64,000 nucleotides of DNA from the NCBI GenBank assembly GCA_015501605.1, contig JADNRZ010000007.1:1178001-1242000 (forward strand), read 5' to 3'. How positions within the stretch are numbered: the first letter of the stretch is position 1; every line of letters starts with the position of its first letter. This DNA comes from Panaeolus papilionaceus (lineage: Eukaryota > Basidiomycota > Agaricomycetes > Agaricales). A program made the translations under genes and the position numbers. Positions 12,904 to 24,302 of this stretch are shown one piece after another. Under the pieces are notes generated by a model, which did no database searches, was not told the origin of the DNA, and was given only the letters and a program-made list of their open reading frames with translations.

Positions 12904-14315
12904 TCAAGTGAATACTGGCCGGCTCACTACTAACCTAAATTTCGTTGTGATAGTGAAGCGCGGCAATGCTGAGAGATTGGGTAGCAAGTTCTGGACAAAG
13001 TCACTTGGCAGACCATCGAGGCCTTTGGGTGCACGTTCACATTTAGAATTCTTTACGATTGTGAACCCTAATGTTACACAAGCACCGGTCAGTTGAGGGA
13101 AGGTTGTCGAGGAGAAAGGCTGATCGAGTCTACGAAACTGATCTGCGAGGTCTTCGCAACGTGACATTACAGCGGCGACATCAGGTCCACGTTGAAAAGG
13201 AATGGTGAACAACAGAGTAAAGGTAAAGGTCCTCAGAGAGTGGGGAGAGTTAGACACCACTAAGGATTGAACCGACAGATTGAGACAGGGGGATTTTAGA
13301 TTAATCGAGAGGGATAGATCCTGAAGTTGAGGGAATTTATGGAGTTCTATCGTCCAGTCATGAAAATAAAGTGCATCTGATTGCAACGTCCTGCTATATT
13401 TTAGTCAATGAACGCTGCGAGAGTTGAATAGAAAGCGTACAATTCTAAACACGTCAGTGTAGAGGATACCCCATCCACCAATCCAGGGACAAGATGTTTA
13501 TGTGCTCCAGTTAATACGCCCAACGAGAGATGTTGAAGACCTCTCAGAGCCATCCTTAGGTGACCGCAACCGTAGAGGCGGTTAAATGGGGTATTCGCAT
13601 TACGAACTTGGAGCTGAAGAAGTTTGGGACCGACAGGGATTGCCTCTTCAAGCTGAGAGGTTTTCCTTGCTCCAAACCTAGTACCCTGGCTGTCGCCATT
13701 CCTATCACCCTGAAACAACCCCTCCAAAAATGAAGACCTGTCAAGGACCAATGCCTTAAGGCCAGTCCATGTCTCTATGAGTGGAAGAGGGGATAATTGG
13801 ACGTTTTCCAGCCTGAGCTCTGCAATTGATGCGCATCGCCTTAGGCCGAATACCGCACATTGGATTGTCGACGGTATATCACTCCAGTATGGCGCAGTCA
13901 AAGGGCATATTAATGTAATTTGCTCCAATTTCGGGTTCTCGAGCTCTCCCAATGTCACCAGCAGGTCAGCAACAGCACGAGCTGTAACCATGTCCGGGAA
14001 GTCTCCAAACAATTTCCCGCAGTCGAGCACAACCTTGAACCTTCGAACATCGTACATGATGCGCGGGTTATGGAGGAAAATTTCCCCTAATGTTCTGCAT
14101 CTTTTTTCCCAGTAGCGTCGTTTTTCTTTTTTATCTTCGCCGAGACCTGTACGGCTGTTGGGAATATGCAAAGATATCTGATTGAAGAGGTGTCGACGGC
14201 AGAGTGCAGTAAAACAGCGATGGGAGATCGCACAGGCGGTCAGTGTGATTTTAGAATCCCATATGTGCTCTACAATGAGTTCGTAAAGCTCCCGAGGTAG
14301 GTCAACAGTCGGCAT
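12904..14315 (-). CDS. F-box/LRR-like protein, unknown substrate
   Basis: Two-exon gene. It starts MPTVDLPRELYELIVEHIWD, which resembles an F-box (LP-x-E-L-x-x-x-I-x-x-x-I) and continues CAISHRCFTALCRRHLF. The body has leucine-rich segments such as IAELRLENVQLSPLPLIE, GLKALVLDRSSFLEGLF, LLQLQVRNA and LRGLQHLSLGVL. A 47-48 nt intron (about 13438-13391, GTACGC...ATATAG) joins LTCLE to FRTLQSDALYFHDW; the unspliced frame would stop at once. The C-terminal exon ends RLVVSRPVFT at 12904. Such proteins are expanded and poorly conserved in Agaricomycetes. Those with functions act as SCF ubiquitin-ligase adaptors, but no substrate can be inferred here. Confidence 0.7.
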
Positions 14316-14938
14316 GTCGAATTACGGGCTGGCATAGGCAGTGGTGGTGTGTGGAAGAGTGCGCTTATGAAGGTTCGTCATAGTGTTGTGGGTATAATGG
14401 CCAACCGATCCCTATTCCTGTCTGATGCTCTCGGAGGTCATAATCGGCCTTCACCCGTACTACTACAAATGAGCAGTGAGAACATGTACATCTCAAATTT
14501 GACTCAGAGTGTGTAAATTATTGAAACAAATGCAATTTTAATTCGATAGTGACCTACAGTGAACAACCTAAAACAGAACGAATGTGGTGGTATAAGTGAA
14601 TGGGGAAGCAATGTAAAAATATGACGAGTAAATAATGATAAGCCGAATCCTAAAATAACGGTAGAATGCATATCTGAAGGAATGGAAGGTAGGCACGGTG
14701 GATAATGGTAGAACACTGCTAAGCAAGCAGCCGTTCTCAAGATCCAAAATAGTGCTGACGGCAAGTAAACAAACCTGGGAACCAGAGTACTAGTTCTCTT
14801 GCGTATGGACTCCAGAGTTGAGGTCTGTGATTACGGGTCCAGTATCTTGTCCACGGGTGCAGCTTTTTAAGGCCCAGTACCTGACTACCCCACACCGCGT
14901 GACGAACGGTATGAATGAAAGTGGATAAAGCGACCGTG
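14316..14938. other. Intergenic spacer
   Basis: A/T-rich stretch between the F-box-like gene and the membrane-protein gene, both on the minus strand. The minus-strand frame at 14504-14764 is hydrophobic but has no conserved feature or splice partner. It probably holds 3' UTR of the upstream gene and promoter of the F-box-like gene. Confidence 0.4.
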
Positions 14939-16014
14939 TTAGGCCCTCCTGACGGGTTCAAACTTTATGGTTGTGGGGCTGGGCGACCTATGCGCAGAAA
15001 AGTTGTTTGACCTCATAGATGGAGAAGAAATAAGATGCCTGTGAGACGTGTTGCTTGTTGGTGGGGACCAGGGTCTGAGATCGTGAGACGCATCTGATCC
15101 CAGAGGTAGACTGGTCATCGACTTCATAGGTAAATCGGTGTTGCGTGTTCTTGGAGATGGTGGAGGAGAGGGCGTTGAAAGACGGCTTCCTAGTACGTCT
15201 TGTTGCATCTTTGATTGATATGTAAGTTGTCGGTCGTTGGATAGAGGCGGTGGCTGCCTTCCAGACCACTTGAACCTTGCGTTGAGATTTCGACGTGTTC
15301 GTGAAGCAACGAAGAAGAGAATCACAAGGATAATGAGCGCGATGGATCCCACAGTTATGCCCACTGCCAATCCAAAATCCTTGGTTGTCTTTGGTGAAAT
15401 GGCCCCTTGATTTGCGGTGAGAGGGTTCGCTGGACTAGGTGTCGTTCCATTAACAGATGGTGGGTCACCAGCTTGCGTTGTCACTCTAGTACATCTGTAA
15501 ATTTTTGAAACCCTGGATCGAGCAATTCCTCACGTACATAAAGGCATCAACATTTAATGTCGAATTTTGCGAAGGAAATAACTGGAGGGTATGTGCTTCG
15601 TTCGTGAGATTGGTTTGGCTGTAGACAATCCTGGTGGCTGAGGCATTGAACTTGGCTCCCGGCGGTGTCGATAGATCGATGTCGTCCGACAATACACCGT
15701 CAAGCCTGAAGCGCACTAAAGCACCATCAAAGTATGGTGACCTATAATATACTGCCACACCTACGAACGAGACAACAAGACGAGTCGAATGACATCAGAT
15801 ATTGCTACCTATCAGACAGGATACAATTACACGCACCAGTAAAGTTCAGAGTCGCAGAAGGCATATTCGTCGAGTCTGTACAGGTTGAATAATTCCCATT
15901 TAACCCTCTCCCGCTCGTAGTTCTCCACCCTTGACCGTTACAATCCGGAGGACTGAAAGCAATCAGTGTCGAGTTCAGAGTATCATCAATAGTGATATTG
16001 CTGAAGGTCGCCAT
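14939..16014 (-). CDS. One-pass membrane protein with Asn-rich ectodomain and Ser/Pro-rich tail
   Basis: Three exons. Exon 1 (from 16014) gives MATFSNITIDDTLNSTLIAF and SATLNFTGAC. Exon 2 (about 15758-15530) gives VAVYYRSPYFDGALVRFRLD and YVYSQTNLTN-like sequence. Exon 3 (15484-14939) starts at VTTQAGDPPSV. The extracellular part is about 150-160 aa with several N-x-S/T sequons. A single helix, LAVGITVGSIALIILVIL, is followed by a basic stop-transfer (ASRTRRNLNARFKW) and a Ser/Pro-rich cytosolic tail. No signal peptide is evident at this start, so an upstream exon is possible. This plan is common in Agaricomycete hypothetical membrane proteins; the beta-rich ectodomain recalls carbohydrate-binding or sensor modules, but no function can be assigned. 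Confidence 0.68.
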
Positions 16015-17215
16015 CTTTTAATCCAGAACGCTGGGACGCTGCTGCGAGCGCAGGATGCTGCAAATCGTCAAGTCCAGTGCTGAGGCAGGAAGAGAGACGA
16101 GAAATCAAGCGAGGGTAGGTTGGTATTTTTGGGCAACAAATCTGCTGAGACGTGGAGTCTAGGGGGGAACCAACCATCCTGTTAGTAGGTATCTCCCCGT
16201 CCATATTTATCATCAACCGTTTGAGATCTGGTGAACCGGGCATCGTAAAATGATACAAATTTAGTGTCCTACAGCTCCTGCCAAGCGGAGACAAATCTGT
16301 GGAGGCATTGATGGAAAGCCAAACACGTCCATGTGGTCCGTCACCACAACGAGGTCATGACATTCAGTCGATTTCCCAAGCCTCTTCACATTATTTGACG
16401 ATGGGATACCTACCATCCCGTCAATCCATTGGGAGCTTAAATTTCCATTAGCTTGCAATGGGCAGACATTGCTGTGTGCCCTTGGACTGAGCTGTATCGT
16501 CTTTCACTTCAAAAACCTACATGACGACAATGTATGAAAATTAAAATAACGGATGAAACACCTTGAGACACACCGATTTCCGTAATGTATTTTAAATTCA
16601 TTATGGGCATACTTTGCACACTCGCACTAGGGACGCCATCAAACTCTGCCAGGACTTTAGACGGGCTGGGACCTCTCGGAGAGTTGATCCCTAACAACAG
16701 GTCTTAATGACTGTGAATCCCTTTGATGAATGCGATGCGCACTTGAGGACGTTGTTAGAATCGTCGGTACTTACAAATCGATGTATTTCCACAACCGCCG
16801 TGTACTTGGATGCGAGGGTTTGGCAGTGGAAGCCGCGTCAAATGATGCGACCAAGGAATCCCCGCGTTTCAAATTTGATGAAGTTCGGGAAATGCCTTTC
16901 GAAGCCCGAAGGCGATTGCAAGCGCTCGCATTGTGTGGTAACACTCTCTACAACAACAGTGCTGAAAGTATGGATTGTAGACAGCAAAAATCTATCGACA
17001 AGGCCATTGAAACGGGCCAGGCAAAACCGTACTCAAATTGTCAAGTCCTGACCACCACCCCCAACATCACCGCAGTTATAGATCGGGTCCGAGTCTTGGC
17101 TTCAACAACGGAAATAGGGACATCAATGGCTGATGATCTACACTCTCGAGGGCGGGACGTTCTGCAAGCCATGTAAAAACAGGTTGTTTGTTGGGCTTTG
17201 AAGCACCAGTAAGGA
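16015..17215. other. Possible eroded gene(s), not resolved
   Basis: Several mid-length frames occur: minus 16458-16261 with SSQWIDGMVGIPSSNNVK, minus 16697-16509 with LLGINSPRGPSPSKVL, and plus 16730-17176 (148 aa, with FKFDEVREMPFEARRRLQAL). I could not join them into a single exon chain with good splice sites or match a family. The stretch may hold an eroded gene, or a lineage-specific one on either strand. Confidence 0.3.
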
Positions 17216-19111
17216 TCATACTACCCACCGAGGTGGATCAAATACACCCGCAAGAATCATGGGGTCAACAAAATATTGTACAGACCACGACAGCCACCCC
17301 ACAACCCACAAGTATCCTAGAGCCCTCATTGCAAGTCGGGGTTCCTCTACCATCTCGCATTGATGTATCGAATTCCCGCCTGATGAACTCGCATCTTTTT
17401 CGCTCCTAGCAGCATCCTTTCTCGCCCTTGGTTCGGTGCCCTTCCCATCAATGTTCAGCTTTCGGCCATTTCTAGGCCAGAATAGGCATGTAGCTATTTT
17501 TTCCGCCATGATGGCACCGGCTTGCATTATAAAAAACGTGCAAGCACCTCGCCCTGGATACACCCTTGAATTGTTGTCGACCGTGTTCATGGGTAGGCTG
17601 GTAAGCATCATGTACTCCCCTGCACCATGGACAACACCGGTGATGAGGAATGCCGTAGAAAGCCGCAGGAATGAAGCCAGATTGTTGTGTCTTTGATAAG
17701 GATACGAAGATGCAACAAAATCGGTGCAGGATGTGAGGGACTACCCGCGTGCATGAGTCGAATCCAACCGAAAAAATAAGAATAGTTCAATATGGGCACA
17801 TCATTATTAGGAGCCGGCACTATTTCCATGAATAGAGAACAACACTCACCCTTCGAATAGATTGATGCCAGGCTCGTCTATCGAGTACTGTACCATTTTA
17901 AATTGTTCGTCAGTCACAGGTCACAAGCCCTTCTGACGGCGACGAATTTTGTACCATGTCCCAGGTCACAAGGCAATGTGTCGGCCGTGACCAACCAATT
18001 TAAAAATGTATGTATAAAACCTTAAAAAAATCACAATAAATTGTCCAAAATTATAGAGACCGCGCCTATGTTAAAATCCACTCTACATGAGGAAGTAAAG
18101 AGAGGTTGTAATATTAGTGTTGTTTAATCTGGGATATGCCATGACGAAATTTGGCTTGCGCTGAAATTTGGTCGGGGTCACAGGTCCCAGCCCTTGTTGA
18201 CGGGGACAAAGTTCGTCAGGGAGGTCACTGGTCACACCCCCTGACGAACAATTTAAAATGGTACAGTATAAAACGGAACATGAGCCATACTGCAGTTTCA
18301 TAAAGCAATTGTCCAAGGCTCACCCCCAGAAGTGTTGGACCGTCCAGGCATCTTTGATGGATCCAAACAAGGGTGGCCAATCCTGGATCCTGGAGTTGAA
18401 AAGACTGACTGCAACCAAGCTCATGGCGCAGTGTAGACCACCAATACGCGCATATGACGTGACTGCAAAGGTAGCCAAACCAAGACATCGCCACAGTGCT
18501 CGAACGAAGCCGGAATGGGTTGTCTGTGGGCTCAAAAGGTAAGTAGAAGAGAACACTGGATTGATAAAACCAAGTTGTGTGCCGAATTGGTCGAGGAAGG
18601 CGAGAAAAATGAGCCTGATGAGCTGCCTACGAACAAACGAGCCACGGGATACCTCTTTCTTTCCTATCTTCGATCTCTCTTCGAGAAGAAATCGAGGCTC
18701 GAAGTTCCATCCCACTCCTCGTAGGTTTCCAATGAGCTGGAAAGCCCACTTGATACGTGTTTGAAGCGGCACTTCGCTAATGGGTTGGCCAATTCTCTTG
18801 CCTGTATCATCGACCGGGTACAGCTCCCTCTGAGCATCAGTCGCGATGAGAAAGTCAAACCCCACGAGCAATAGAGTCGCTAATGCTCCGCCTGCACCCA
18901 CATCTGCTTGAGGATCCCCAGTGGTTGTATTAAGGATAGTCCAGACGAGACACCATGCGTACGGCACGAAAAGGAATCTTCTGAGGCAGGACGAGAGGCG
19001 ACGGTAATGGGGGAATTGGATGACGAGGCCAAGAAGAAGGATGAAAAGGGCACAGAGCAGCGTTACCAAGCTGAATGGGCGCTTCGCCGGGCTTTGCGGG
19101 AAAGTTGACAT
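17216..19111 (-). CDS. Wax-synthase-like MBOAT acyltransferase, paralogue 2 (MITE in intron 1)
   Basis: Multi-pass membrane O-acyltransferase of the wax-synthase-like group, predicted to move an acyl group from acyl-CoA to an alcohol, often a terpenoid or polyketide in basidiomycetes. Exon 1 (19111-18324) starts MSTFPQSPAKRPFSLV and ends TVQHFWG. Exon 2 (17877-17850) is only 28 nt and gives RAWHQSIRR. Exon 3 (17740-17216) starts SLTSCTDFVASSY and has ITGVVHGAGEYMM, whose His sits where the MBOAT catalytic His is expected. Intron 1 is 446 nt because a 379-bp inverted-repeat element sits inside it. Without that element it would be 65 nt. The reading frame is intact, so the gene may still work if the long intron is spliced. 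The exon plan is the same as in the neighbour at 19365-20805. Confidence 0.85.
17888..18266. mobile_element. MITE with perfect 26-bp terminal inverted repeats and TA target duplication
   Basis: The left end 17888-17913 (CTGTACCATTTTAAATTGTT plus CGTCAG) is the exact reverse complement of the right end 18241-18266. TA dinucleotides flank both ends (17886-17887 and 18267-18268), the duplication typical of Tc1/mariner-type transposition. The element is 379 bp, contains no transposase frame, and has subterminal repeats around AGGTCACAAGCCC/GGTCACAGGTCCC. An internal partial copy of the right end (CAATTTAAAAATGTATG, near 18000) suggests a compound or internally duplicated element. It lies in intron 1 of the wax-synthase-like paralogue 2, with its left end 9 nt from the last base of the intron. 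Confidence 0.9.
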
Positions 19112-19364
19112 TCCTTAAAAATAGCAGAGGATGGTCATCGATATGGTCAAGGGGAAAGAGAGAATATCCTTCAACTATATCATGCCGTAATGCATATGAA
19201 CAAGCTCAGGAACCAACCAAATTACTTACTTACATCTCAGCTCACTGGCTCCGTTTACACATTATTGACCTCATCCTTATTCCTAGTTATTTACGTTGTA
19301 CACGTTGGGTATGGTATGATCTCGAACACCAGACGATACATGTTTCTAAAATGAATGCTGCTAT

Positions 19365-20805
19365 TTACTTGAGAGGAGATAAATGCCTGAACACATCCTG
19401 CATGGTATTCTGCCTCAAATCAGCCTTCGGGTCGGTGAGCATTTGGATAGAAACCAAAGCATCCACCATAAACGCCAGTGAATATGTGAGGTACATTGCA
19501 ACCCACATATATCCAACGAGACGAATCCACAGGTATGGTTTGAGCTCTGCTTTTTTAACTGCGGAGTGAGAGGCCTCTGATTTCTCGTGTTTGCCGTTCC
19601 CGTTCCCATTCAGGGGGTATTCTCCATGACTAACCTTGTGGTTATTGTCTTTTGGGTATACAGAAAGGCCAAGTCCGGTCCAGATTGCAAACACCATCTT
19701 TTCAGTGATGATAGCAAAAGGTTGGAGGGCGAAGAATTTGAACGATCCCCAGCACATTGTTCGCAGCAACATTACATCCCCGCCGATGTGAACGAGACCA
19801 ATAATGATGAATGCGACAAAGAGCAGCACGAGTTTGTGTATAGAGTTGATGAGGGATGGTCTTCGGCTCAGTGGAGGGAAGCGCATGATTTTAGTGGTTA
19901 CGAATGTGGTGCATGAAAGGAGGGACTAAACGATCAACAGATGATGAGTCGACGTTCGCACTAGATGGAAATGGTCCATAAATATCACCTTTCTAAGCAA
20001 CTGGTGCCAGACACGCCTGTACAACGATACCTCTCAGCACACTCCACGTAATAGGGAGAATGAAACGAAAGTACCTCCACACACGTTGAATCGTATACCC
20101 CTCTAATGGCGAACCGAAGAGTCTCGGCCACCTCTGAGGTGTCGAGAAGCCTGATCCAACAGCCAAAACAGAAACCACGCAATGAAGCATATTTATACGC
20201 GAGAACCCAGCAGCGGCAAAGCCCAGCACGCCCACTGCTCGATGCTTCCACTCTGCTTGGGTCAACAACACCCCCGGAGTTGTCGCGCCTGGATTGGATG
20301 CATTGACAACGTAGAATGCGCTCTCCAATGCAGTGCACAACCCAGCTATAAATAACCGAGACGCGATGAATTCCCAGCGTCCCATAGAAGGACTTGGTCT
20401 CGGAGGCAAATCCGACGGTTCATGTTGCCAATCGATTCCCCGGGCATTGGTATACAAATCCAGCGTCCACCACAACTTCTCCCAGAATGGCCTTTTCGTG
20501 ATTGCACCCGGCTGATCAACCGTGCGTCGAAGCGTATTTGGGTCGGAGAAGAAAATCCCGTCGATGGCGATCATGTATTGGGTGAGTATGGCTGAGCCGA
20601 CCGCTAAATCTGCAGTCTTGTCCCCTGTGGTCGTTTCGGTGATGATGTGGTAGCATGCCCATCCGAGAAATGCGGTAACGATCAGCTGGAGAACGAAACG
20701 CAACGCGCTCCGCGAGCCAGTGGGATACATAAAGAGTATGCTGAGGAATTGGACCGCGCCGTATAGGAAGCCATTGAAAGGCAACGCTTCTTGCGCTGGG
20801 GTCAT
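19365..20805 (-). CDS. Wax-synthase-like MBOAT acyltransferase, paralogue 1
   Basis: Three exons: 20805-20075 (starts MTPAQEALPFNGFLYGAVQF), 20016-19989 (28 nt, giving RVWHQLLRK) and 19925-19365 (starts SLLSCTTFVTTKIMRFPPL, ends FRHLSPLK). Hydrophobic helices cover most of the chain. FIIIGLVHIGGDVMLL carries the His expected for MBOAT catalysis, and ETTTGDKTADLAVGSAI matches the N-terminal conserved part of the family. The encoded enzyme should sit in the ER membrane and acylate a hydroxylated small molecule. It is a tandem duplicate of the gene at 17216-19111, with the same intron positions and the same 28-nt middle exon but clearly diverged protein. The O-methyltransferase at 21363-23226 lies on the same strand upstream, consistent with a small tailoring cluster. 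Confidence 0.87.
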
Positions 20806-21362
20806 GGAGTTGGCGATATCTGAGTCCTAGGTAATGTTATGTACGTCAATGGTATGCACTTTAGACTTTGCTAGCGTCCTCCCGGACAATATTGATGGGT
20901 GGGCTGATATATAGCGACCTGCGTCGTCGTGGTCGTCGAACAGAAGTTAAAATTTAGCATGTTGACTGCGCATTTGATATCACGTAACGTTAGTGCGCGT
21001 CCGAACAACAAGAACAGACGAATTGAAGACGAACGCGTGATGAACCATCAATTGAACTGCCCTGCATATGGATGGACTGCCGGTGGTATTGTGGCTCAGT
21101 TTCAGACTGGGGGGTGAAACGACATCCTGAAAGTTGCTTAAACTTGAAATTCAAAGATGCCGACTCGTGAGAAAGCGCTGACGATTCCAACAATCTCATT
21201 CTCTGAAGATTATTATCATGCAACAAGATAGGCAGATCATGTTAGGTCAATCGAAAGAGGGAAGAGAGGACTTGTCTCAGTCTGACGCCAAGGGCCATTG
21301 ATTCATGCGTGATTCTTGAATTTACTTCTAGATGTGCAAGTCCATCTACACATCCTCAGGCC
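20806..21362. other. Intergenic spacer (promoter of acyltransferase paralogue 1)
   Basis: No supported gene. Frames on both strands at 20929-21226 are short and have no splice partner. Confidence 0.45.
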
Positions 21363-23226
21363 TTAATGGGACTGCGGAAGACGATACTCTACCAACCCCA
21401 TCTCTCCTAAATCCCACACGCGCTCAAACTTTAACCCAGCTGCCTCACCCAATTTCACAAACTGGGACAGTTGTCGTTCTTGACTATTGAACGCGACCAT
21501 CATATCAATATCGAGGTAATAGTGCTTCGCCGTGCCGACGCCGTAGTTGGGTAGGAGGGGTGCGGGAGCTTGATCGTAGAGCGCTTCAGATTCTGGGACT
21601 CGATTGACGGGTCGAAGAATGAATTCGTCTGTAGATTGAGTAGCGTTTAGTGTGAATGGAGGGTTCGAGATGATGAATACATACGAACGAGGACGCGACT
21701 ATGAGGCGCCATTACTTTTCGAATTCCTGATAAGATGGTGGTGACCTCGAGGTCTGGCCAGTCATGACTATCATCACCAATTTAGTAGGGCTTACCCACC
21801 CCCCTTTGCATAGGTTGCTCTTTACTCACATAATATTCTTGAGCTACCAATGAAGAGCGTCAGTAACGCTTACTCCATCATTTTCACCGAATGACTCACA
21901 TAATAAACATTGCAATTTGGAACAGGCGACTGCGTCAAAAAGTCAATCGGCTCGAACATAATTCGATTTTCCGCAATGGCCTCAGGATACATGTCGGGCC
22001 ATACTTCGTTCTTGGCCTGAAGAACACGCTCGGGAAGGTCTTGGAGGACGAGTTGTAGCGTCGGGTAGCGTTTCGCGAGAAGTAGGAGGATATTGCCAAC
22101 ACCTGCACCGATATCGCAAACGGACGCGTTTGCGCCGAGTTGGTCCCATGGGTATTCTGTTAATGTAACCAGTGATATCTTAGCATATCTTTCGGAGGTC
22201 AATATCCTTACGATCAACAACAGCTTCAGCCTCGGTACATCTCCCGAATCCAATCATCGCTATTCCGAAACTGGCGCCTAATTCTGCGGCGCGCAGTGTT
22301 GCCTACGATTACAATAATTTTCAGTTAGATTACCAGCACTCTTAAACGGAGCAATCTCACTCCCTCGTAGAATTCGAAAAAAGTACCATCATACTCGCTC
22401 CATTTGTTGAATGCGGTCTCTCGAGGAGAGAATGAGTGACCCCATTTCTCGTCTCCGAGAACTTCACATAAAAATGAGCCCGACTTGGTCGCTTCGTATG
22501 TACTGCAAAACGGTTAGGTTTACCGTGAAAATAATAATAATAAACCCACAAGTGAAGACAGATGTTACTAAGTGGATTGCTTGATAAGTATGGCATGCTG
22601 AGGCGATTGTTGGTGAATACATTCTCAGAAACTAAAAATGCATTGGAATAGTACCACAGATTCAAGGGTATCTCTACCTTCCCTGAAGATATGCTTCGTA
22701 GCTAAGACACGGAGAATTCGACCGATCTTGGTTGGTTCGAGACCTGTCTTCGCACCGATCTCTGATATATGCATCCCTTGGGGCTTTTCGAGTAGCACGT
22801 CGGGTATTTTGTACGTCAAAACGACGTTGATGCAAGTGGTTTCAACATACTGCGAGGTTTTGTTAGACTCGATATCCACTCGAACAAGTATTATTGAACA
22901 CTTACACCCAAGCTTTTCTGGAAGGTGTGTAGACAGGTTCAGCGTTAGTACGTACCCGGATCAGATATCATATAGTTCAAGCGCACATTCATCAAAGTGT
23001 GATCAGGTTTGGCGAGTGTGGCACACAGCTGAGCGCAAGCACCTTCGATTGTTTGAATTGCCTTCTTCACGTCCTTGTCCCATACCTGGGTGTCAAGGGG
23101 GTGTGGTTCGGTGTCATCGAGGGAAGGCACATAAGACTGCTCCGTTTGCTCGTAGGCTGCTTCAACGATTTTGCTCGCTTTCGCGATGGGGTCAACGAGT
23201 GCTGAGATGGTGTTGGGGCGTGGCAT
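21363..23226 (-). CDS. SAM-dependent O-methyltransferase, plant-type fold
   Basis: Small-molecule O-methyltransferase. The first exon starts MPRPNTISALVDPI. The dimerisation/winged-helix part includes VLTYKIPDVLLEKPQGMHIS and LEPTKIGRILRVLATKHIF. SAM motif I is VCDIGAGVGNILLLLAKRYP, followed by LVLQDLPERVLQAKNEVWPD. The catalytic His motif is MHDWPD near 21770, then VTTILSGIRKVMAPHSRVLV. The C-terminus EYRLPQSH ends at 21363. There are about seven exons. The minus-strand frame stays open upstream of the chosen Met to 23652, but that extension lacks the family pattern. The substrate is unknown. Together with two MBOAT genes on the same strand it may decorate a shared metabolite. Confidence 0.85.
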
Positions 23227-24302
23227 GATCGCAGATACTTCTGTGAAGAGGTTGGGATCAATGGATTTGAGAAGCATCGCATCGTTCTCGTGTATATATA
23301 GGTGCTCGGACAAGCTCCTGTCAGGTGATATGTCAGCGATTCTGTGATCAATCTGTCCGATTAGCAAGGCAACGACTGCGTCCGAATCCCGTCCAGCAAA
23401 GGGCTGACTATCATTGGGGCTTGAAAGCTGAGCTCGGATAAACCAGGAAGAACAGAAAAGTGATCGGCAGGCACCCGTCACATTCTCCTCCTTGTCTTTT
23501 ATCATCATGTGCATCTGCAAGTGCAGTTTATATCCCAACTGTCTATCACGTCTATTGAAGAGGATCCATACTTGACCACGTTGGCATTGAAAGAGCCGCT
23601 TGTAAGAAATTAGGCATAACAATGCAATTGTAATCAATATCGCGCTGTTCATGTGGGCTTACATGGTCATACCCAGCAGATACTGGCCCCTGACCCCAGC
23701 TCTGCTTGCATTCTTCGACGATGATGTCAAATGGAGTCTGAAGCGAATTGTGCCTGTCAAAATTCAGAATTTCAGACTGGCAGATTGGGAAAACTGGCCC
23801 AACACGGTTTGCTCTGATGATTTCCTACGCATCTACGCGATATAAGCGAGATGTATATTTCTCTAAGTCTCTGGAGCCTTTCTCGTGTTTTCCCAAACTA
23901 CATTGCTTTGAGGTCCAATACTTGTGGTCAAGAGTCAAGACAGGTGCCTGGAGAAGAGGCCATTCTGGGAAATTGTCGCCCCTGATATATTGACGGGGTC
24001 ACGTGGTGTTGGTTCAAGTTGCAGACACGCGCGCGGCTTGCATGTTTCCAGCTCTCTACCTCCTCAACCCCGCGAATCCCCCAAATCCTCCTCAGATATC
24101 ATAGGATTCTGAGTTCCGTGTAACATTTTGCTATAACGATCGATCACAAACCAAAGCTTGTAAGTTTATTTAATTATATATTTAGGTTTAAGTACTGACT
24201 TTTCAATAGAATATAAGCCACCCCACATTCTCTACTGACGATTTATCCCAACAGCTTCACGACAATAATCAACACAACTAAAACTAAAGAGTCGATAGTA
24301 AT
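23227..24302. other. Intergenic region between divergent genes
   Basis: Divergent promoter space between the O-methyltransferase and the Ser/Thr-rich membrane-protein gene. The open minus frame at 23345-23652 has a hydrophobic start but no recognisable domain. The rest is A/T-rich, with a C/A-rich leader just before ATG 24303. Confidence 0.45.
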
